Source: Branchiostoma lanceolatum (taxonomy: Eukaryota; Chordata; Leptocardii; Amphioxiformes; Branchiostomatidae). Taken from it: a stretch of DNA of 64,000 nt. The translations under genes were made by a program, and so were the position numbers. Position 1 is the stretch's first letter; each line of letters opens with the position of its first letter. Of this stretch, positions 57,101 through 64,000 are shown one piece after another. Location: NCBI RefSeq assembly GCF_035083965.1, contig NC_089729.1, forward strand, positions 14,992,964-15,056,963. Direction: 5' to 3'. Under the pieces are notes generated by a model. It worked only from the letters and a program-made list of their open reading frames with translations. It did no database searches and was not told the DNA's origin.

Positions 57101-59731
57101 TCATCTTGTCCTTCTTAGAAACTTAAAGTGCATTTAAGCATTTTCTTTACCTATTGATCATGCAAAACGCTAATATCCACCAATGACCTTATTCCATTAA
57201 CCTTGCCATAAGAATATCCTTTTAGAAGGATACAAATGGAAATGTAGTTTTTGCGAGGTAAACAAAGCCTTAAGTGTGCCACAAAAGTTGATTTGCAAAA
57301 TAGCCTCTTACATGTCTGCAGTAAACGTACCATGTGATTGGGGCTAAGCGGGCAGTGTGATTAGAGGTTTCCGCGGCTGTTGGCTGTGGGTGGCACCGCT
57401 GGGGATTTGGCGAGACGGTGGATTATCTGGACCCGCTTGTTTCAATGCTAAGTGCCTCCTGCAATATGAACATAGATTTTAAGATGCAATAGGATTCAGC
57501 ATATTCTAATATTCTGACATTCAAAAAAACTAAAGTACTAAAAACTAAATTCATGGATAACATGACAAAAAAAGACTTTGATTCCTCATCAATTAGAAAT
57601 CTATCGAGGAGGACTAATGATATATGTTGAGAAGCAGACTACATACCAAAGTTGTGTACCACCATTTTTTAAATCTGTCCATTAGCAATCTAAATAGGTA
57701 GCTTTTTTTTTTAATCCTCATAACATTAGAGATACTCTTACCTTCGTCTTTTTTCCAGCAAAGGTGGACATGGGGAATACATTCAGAGCTTTCTTGACCT
57801 TTAAGTAGGAGTGCTTATCATTTAGGCCATCTCAACAAAGTACAAATGGCTATCTTAGTGTGGCTTATCATCTTCAGCTTGACCGAATTCCTGAGACCAC
57901 TAACGAAGACGATTTAGATAAGCAAACTTTTTGAAGCTGCAGCGTTGCTTTTTTCAGTCGTTACAGAATTTTGAGATAACGCTTCATACCGACGAAGATT
58001 CAAACGCATATGTATTAAGCTGTCGCACAAGCGACCGTTCGCGATAATGCTAATTGCTGTTAGCTTTCCTGTGTCTATCTCTGGACTAGATGCATGTCCA
58101 TGATATGGTAACGTCCGCTGTGGCTGATTTTATCGTGCAGACTGACTTTTATGATCTGTAACCCCCAGAACCTGACAAAACATACCAATAACGTTTATGA
58201 GACCTGCCCCTTTCCTCGTAATATCGTGCTGTGGAGCCATGAACCTGTTGGAGTTCACACATGGTACAACAACAGTGATAAAACTTTTAATACCCAACAA
58301 CATTGAGTTCAATTCTCCCCACAGTGATCTACTGTTGCATCTTATTTAACCTTCAACGAGTTGACCATAATAGAGGATGTTGCACCGGCAACATACCAGA
58401 GCCGCAACGATCCATTTCGACTCTACCGCATATTTTTTCCAGTTTTACGACAACGTGGACGTTTTTACGACTGTGGCCCGTGCGAAGAGGATACTTTATG
58501 ACGTAGCCGTTCCTATTCGGACGTCTGCCACTTTCAATAAAATGGGTGATAAAAGAGATCGTATTTGCTTCATTGTAACAAAATGTAATAAGCGATTGTG
58601 CAACACCTGAGGCCGTGGTACTCGAAACGTTGAGAGACGCTAAAGCATTTATCGACCACGTCGTATATCTGGCCTCAGCAGACTGTTACTTTTGTCCACC
58701 TTTGTAAAAATTTTATCCCCATCACCATCGTTCCGGCTTCTTTCTTAATACGAAAATCGATTAGTTTGCGTTTTATTTTGGAAAGAATAGACGTTTTCGT
58801 TGAAATACTATTACTCTTCTTCGACAGCCATGTTGGTCTGAAATTCTCTACATAAAAGCCAATACAAGCACAGTCCCACAAATAAAATTGTACCCTGTTG
58901 AGATGCTGACCATGATCAAAACTACTTCATTGCTTTATTCCTTATTATATACTGCAAATCCTAAAATATATTTGAGGTATTTTTAAGCTTTCTGTTTTCT
59001 TTGTCATTCAATAGCCTTGAACTTGCCACACACACACACAAACAGATGCTGGTATTTTCATTTTACAATAAACTCTACGATACAGCGTCTTTGAGTTTTC
59101 ACATTGTTGGAAAATGAAGTTACCATGAACATGTTTCTATTGAGTCGTTTTGTCTCCGTCACTAGGATTGGCCCTTATTATAGCCTATGGGCAGTTAAGC
59201 AGCCTTGACTGCATGTTACGCTGTAGCCAAACTAATAAAACAGAATAAGATAAACTCTAAACCCTCTTCCATTCCCCATATAATCGTTTCATCCTCCCAA
59301 TATTATTTTGCATGATGTATTACCATCAAGTGCAAGTTCTATCAAATTTATTACACTATATGTCACACATATAACGCATCATTATTTATGTTCTTATCAA
59401 CAATGCTTATAAATTCTCAATAACTGTGGACATTCATCTTATCTAAGGCATAAAAGATTTATTCCAACTAAAGTTTTATGTCGCGTATACTAAGTATTAA
59501 AACTTATGAGGCCCAACAATAACATAGACTTGGATGGATTGCCGTGAATCTCATCTTTGACAGTGTTCTAAACTGACACGGTTGAGATAACGGTATGATA
59601 GATTGGATCAGTGAATAAACATTAGGATGAGTTCGTTCACATCTTTTCCTCGTAATCGTGCAGTGTCAGTGCCCTTATGTGTTTTACAGTCACTACTTGA
59701 TGATTCGAGAAACGTTTGTAGAGAACATAAA
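54171..59731. other. gene-poor stretch, nothing assigned
   Basis: No coding gene, TIR pair or tandem block was recognised. Short open frames of 60-90 codons lack domains. Confidence 0.4.
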
Positions 59732-59974
59732 GCCCCCCTCTGACTGGACCCACGGCACGTTGGCGGCGTCGCTGCGGCTGATTGAAATGACGAAGCACTC
59801 AACGAATTTCATCGACAAAAAACGAATCTTTTTAAGCTTTGTGTGTGTTGTTGTCTTTTTGGTCATACTTGTACGTTTTGAATGATATTCCCATTATAAA
59901 GTCAAGGGTAACACAAATCCAGTTTAGGACGCAGCGACGCCGCCAGCGTGCCACGGGTCCAGTGAGAGGGGGGC
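59732..59974. mobile_element. MITE family A, copy 2 (243 bp)
   Basis: Colinear with 32604-32849 and in the same orientation: left end GCCCCCCTCTGACTGGACCC, interior CAACGAATTTCATCGACAAA and TCTTTTTGGTCATACTT, right end ACGGGTCCAGTGAGAGGGGG. TIRs are imperfect at several positions. Confidence 0.88.
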
Positions 59975-61037
59975 ATTACACTGTCAACGACCGTCGTCCG
60001 ACTTTGCTGATCGTCAGAAGGTCGTCGAACATCAAAATCTCCAGAGAGTTGAATCTACGTTTTGCCCGAAATCTATTACATTTAAAGTGCTTAATACACA
60101 TTGAAAAGTATCTAAAACAGATACCAACATCCAAAACATAGTTACCAAGAGTGCGGTAAGTTGAGAGTGTTTGTAATCACTATGACTGAGGAATAAACTT
60201 TACACAGCATCTCAAAAGTGTCGTTTTTGGAAGTAGATACAAACTAGTTGGTATACCAGCATCTGCTGAGTGATCGAGGGCACACTTGCCGTCTTCCTGC
60301 CAAAAATATTCTTCGGGCGAGCTACTCTCTTGTAGTCTGACGCCGACTAGTCGAATGGCCCAAGTGGCAATGCTGTTGCCTCTAAACGTAGATATATTGC
60401 TCAGTGGTACCATCTATTGAAGCCATACTTATGGGATTCATGCGTGGTGGCTAAGCTAATCCTAATACTACAGATTGTATTTTCTACACATATCGGTAAA
60501 TTTGACATTCTTTTAACATATACGGATTTTGTATAACGTATTGTCGCTCTGACAATAGAAATTACAATTGATCCCGAAGGAAGGGGAAGAAAAAATATTA
60601 TTTTCTTTGTTTTCGTCTCAATGTTCTATGTTCTATGTCAATCGTTTACTTGAATAATCGCTGAAGGATGAAGAAAATTAAAGTTATCCCTCGCTCAGTA
60701 ATTCTGTATGTCAATTGCTTGAAAATGAAATTGTACTCCAAACACATACACGGAGTCTCTAGATCGAAATCATAGAATATGGACACTTTTTTATCGCCTC
60801 TTCTATCAACGAAATTAACAGCTCACACTACCCATACCTTCGGGTAATGCTGACTAAATTGCATTGTTTTCCCCAAATGTGATCATGAGATCACTTCAAC
60901 ACTGCCTTTGCACTAGAAGCCAGGACGCCATCAGTTGTGCCATCAACCGTGATTGTCCATGACCGGTAGACGTCGTTTGCTATCACGCCTTGGTCCCGTA
61001 TGTGGCACTCCCGAACGTTAGTAATCTAAGACAAGTA
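59975..61037. other. intergenic, no feature seen
   Basis: No gene or repeat recognised. Confidence 0.4.
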
Positions 61038-61572
61038 ACGTGGGGTCCCATAACTTCAAACGTAAATTTACGAGTTCGACATCGCATTGCACCAGTGTCG
61101 GTGGTCTGAAAAGTGTTGCGTTTTGACGAATGATAAATTAGAGTGGCTGTGTTTAAGGATTTTCCGTTGTCGAGTTGATTTTACACCGTCCATGCACGAT
61201 TCACACTATAATCTCAGTCGGTAAAACCAGAAAAATGTTGTTATGAATATAGCGTTCCACATCGTTCCATTCTAATCAGGGTACCGCAACTTCGACATAC
61301 AAATACCTTTGTCTCTCCTTAATTTGTCGGCACGATTTTCAGTAAACAGATAGAATAATTTTGTGTCAACAAATTTTACCGGTGGCGCAAAAATCAGTTA
61401 ACTGTACACAAATCCGTATTTCATTCAGACGACAGCTATATGCATGAACTTGGGTTCTCTGTGTTTTTATTCAGCACAGTGGATAGAAACAGACATGTCT
61501 CTCTTCTGTATAATAAGACAAAGTAAAACTAGTTCGAAGTTGTGGTACTGTCGAAGTTATGGGACCCCACGT
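61038..61572. mobile_element. TA-flanked MITE (535 bp)
   Basis: The left end ACGTGGGGTCCCATAACTTC and the right end reverse complemented are identical over these 20 bases; TA lies just outside both (61036-61037 and 61573-61574), as for Tc1/mariner-type insertions. No transposase frame. Confidence 0.8.
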
Positions 61573-63078
61573 TATATATCCAAAGAGAACTACTAGTAGA
61601 TAGGTAGAGACGATAGACGTACAAACGCAGTGATGAGTGGATAGATAAAAAGCGCCCCCCCCCCCATGCTCTATTGGTTGTATTCTGGCTGTTAGCTCTG
61701 TGATCAAGAAGACCAGCAACCTTGAACCTAACACAAACAAGGGCTGACAGAACACTGCGGAAGAGGCTAAAGATAGGGAAAAGCACTTATAGTTTATTTT
61801 CCCCAGTAGCACGCTCTTTCCAGCTACATTGCCTCTTTTACAGCCTTAACATCCTTAAAACGTTAGATAAATCCTTCACCTTCAAACACTGTCAATACGA
61901 TACCGATGATTGATTTGAAGGTCGACCTTGTGGCGAGTTTCCATACAGCTGAGATATATATTCTTCTACATGCTTCTTATTTATTGCTTCTAATAATACA
62001 CCCGCGCTGGCTAGATTAAAATTATATTCATGGGCATCCCCACCATGATGATAGCTAAGCCGAGCCAAAGCCGCGTGGTTGTTCCTTCCGCTTATATAAA
62101 TGAGAATTGCCCCCCTTGTTCCATTACACTGAAAAACAGTCAGGGCCTATCTGATGGCCAGGATTGATTGATGGAGTATGCTAATGAGTCGCGTCCTCAA
62201 TTGGCAGCGTGTGCCTTTTACATGAAGAATGTTCGGCTGCGATGGGTCTTATCAAAAAACGATGAGTCGTCATCATCCGGAGAAACATTCACTCCGGCTA
62301 TAGAGAGACCTTGGGGACAAACGCTGCACTTAAAGCTCCCAACTGAGTTGTCCTTGGGGGTGCAAAAGATCGGAGGCAACGCTCCACGATAGGCGAATTC
62401 CCTTCGCATTTCAAAAACCCATCAAAAACCGTCCACGGTAAATTTTCCAAATGATAGCCGCGGAAGTCGCGGGGCTTGGATGACTAATCTCCGTAAAAAG
62501 GGAATGCTTTACTACAGCGGTGGAACGGATATTGAGAAGGAAGTTGCGGGGAGGAAATTATTACTGGAAAAGTAGTGGAACCGCTTGAAAGCATCGATAG
62601 TACATGTAGGTAGGGTCACTCATCGCTTATGTTCTGACATAAGCACTAAAGTTACGGTTAGGAATATGTCAAAGTATGAATCTAGTCGTTGAAAGAAAAA
62701 GATGACTACATATGTATTGTATGAAAATCATCGCTTTCAGTGCAGTTTTCATCAAAGATTTAAACGCTATTTCATTAAGCACAGTATCTAAATTCATCAG
62801 GAAAATATCATTTCGATATAGTTTTCCTAATATGATATGTCTAAGGCAGGGTAAGGTCTGTACATTTTTTGAAAAGTGTCTACTTCTTTCCAATGATAAA
62901 AGAAAACTGTAATAGTCTAAAATCATACTCCCATGAGAAATAAGCCAATTTCATTAATTTGACATAATAAGACCTTAAATTGATGCTAATCCAGGAATAC
63001 AGAGGGGAAGTGGTCGGATATATTGAAGTGGATATTTTAGCGAAGCAAACAAAAATTGGACGTCGTGACGGGAATTGT
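61573..63078. other. intergenic; unique block at 62030-62460
   Basis: 62030-62460 is non-repetitive, GC-balanced and has octamer-like ATGCTAAT and GATTGATTGATGG words. It could be regulatory, but this is unproven. The rest shows nothing. Confidence 0.3.
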
Positions 63079-63171
63079 TGCCTGGGTGCCATTCTATTAC
63101 TACCGGGGCTCCTACACTCGCTTAGGGTTGCGAGTGTAGAAGCCCCGGTAGTTAAAGGATGGTACCCTGGC
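63079..63171. repeat. long inverted repeat (hairpin), 42-bp arms, short loop
   Basis: The inner 23 bases of each arm (ACTACCGGGGCT-CTACACTCGC) match with one difference around an 8-base loop TTAGGGTT. Pairing continues outward with scattered mismatches to GCC-GGGT-CCAT on both sides. Likely a small foldback element. Confidence 0.85.
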
Positions 63172-64000
63172 TTGGCCAAAGTATAGTAGTAGCCAGTTGG
63201 TACACTCTTGCCAAGCCATCTGTCTCTTACAACATGTTGTTTCTTGGGAGTTGCATTTACCTCTGTGGGGAACATCTAGAGTACCAGCTGTGCACCATGC
63301 ACTACTGCCTGGTATAACATATGTGTGCCCGGGGGGACAGTTTCGTTAGCTTGCTTGAAATGCAGCCAAAACCACTTTAAAAAGTAGCCAAAGGCTATAG
63401 CTTAGGAGTTTTTTTGGCCAGAGCACACAGGTTGTACACTTACTTCATCCTTGCTTTTGTTGGTGATTAAGGTGACGATGGAGCAATTACATGATATCCC
63501 CAGAAAGGCTGCAACCAAAAAAGTACAATACAGTATATTTGTTCACAAAACCCTGGATTGGCAGAGATTTGAATCTCAACAAATGTGGTTGGATCAGGAT
63601 CACTGGCCACCGCACCACCGCACACAATCTTCAAACAACAAAATCCTCACAGTTTTATTACTATTCAATTGTCAAAGTTATTATCCATCTATCTCAGAAT
63701 CCTAGCTGTCCCAGAGGCAAAATTATACCAGTTCCCATTTCAAAACACATTAATTGAACAAGCTTAAACAATCAACAGCCTACATGTACGGTTTTTAAAG
63801 TTTGAATGAAAAATTTGACAGCGGAAATGACGGCGAGAAACAACATTGCTCACATCCATCAGGGATGCTCTCCCTATGCGATGTACATAATTGTACATGA
63901 AGGCAGTGAGTACTGAAAAGTACTAAATCCAACAACGCCTACAGTCCAACCGGTGCCCTGGTGAGTTATCCGTCTCCAACACTCTCAAAATTTTGCTGAA
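63172..64000. other. window end, no gene seen
   Basis: Overlapping 60-88 codon frames at 63451-63767 share no domain with known families and are probably chance. Confidence 0.4.

Noticed and set aside
63451..63767. Overlapping 60-88 codon frames at the window end
   Set aside because: No domain, no splice signals, and three frames open at once, which points to chance.

Overview
The window reads as metazoan nuclear DNA, most likely from an amphioxus (Branchiostoma). Genes are split by GT-AG introns with polyadenylation signals, there is a eukaryotic tRNA-Gly, and two intronless RING/B-box/NHL (TRIM-NHL) genes lie in tandem, a class known to be expanded in amphioxus. LINE, SINE, Penelope and MITE fragments fill the rest. 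The species is an inference from gene content and repeat style; nothing in the sequence names it.

Layout. 1-2880: no gene seen, with a purine tract at about 999-1180. 2882-14480 (possibly to 16290), plus strand: a multi-exon gene for a secreted cysteine-rich protein built from about five copies of a roughly 27-residue module ending in Cys-x-Tyr/Phe-His and an aromatic-Cys. I could not assign it to a family with certainty. Its 6.9-kb first intron holds two satellite blocks (4.07-5.42 kb and 7.7-8.6 kb); the first is interrupted by a TTAA-flanked MITE. Its second intron holds a tRNA-derived SINE. A partial tandem copy of one exon lies in a later intron.

16662-18644 and 22949-24916, plus strand: two TRIM-NHL genes from a segmental duplication that includes about 0.7-1.4 kb of 3' flank. 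A LINE reverse-transcriptase fragment sits in the 3' flank of the first copy and is absent from the second. A decayed RING-exon relic at 22285-22400 points to a third copy. Between the two genes lie an isolated tRNA-Gly(GCC), minus strand, and a LINE C-terminal fragment, minus strand.

26857-30941, plus strand: a complete nine-coding-exon DNase I-family gene, predicted 368 aa, with all main catalytic residues, no small disulfide pair, and an 81-residue C-terminal extension. An inverted relic of its GDFNAD exon lies about 0.3 kb upstream.

31-64 kb: a gene-poor stretch. I found no convincing protein gene. It holds TIR elements (32604-32849, 46803-48143, 59732-59974, 61038-61572), LINE 3' ends, a Penelope-like fragment, several local duplications and a few non-repetitive blocks that might be regulatory. 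The window shows no operons or CRISPR arrays. The genes appear functionally independent: a secreted Cys-rich protein, intracellular ubiquitin-ligase-type TRIM proteins, and a secreted nuclease. All three could plausibly serve defence, but the sequence does not demonstrate that.
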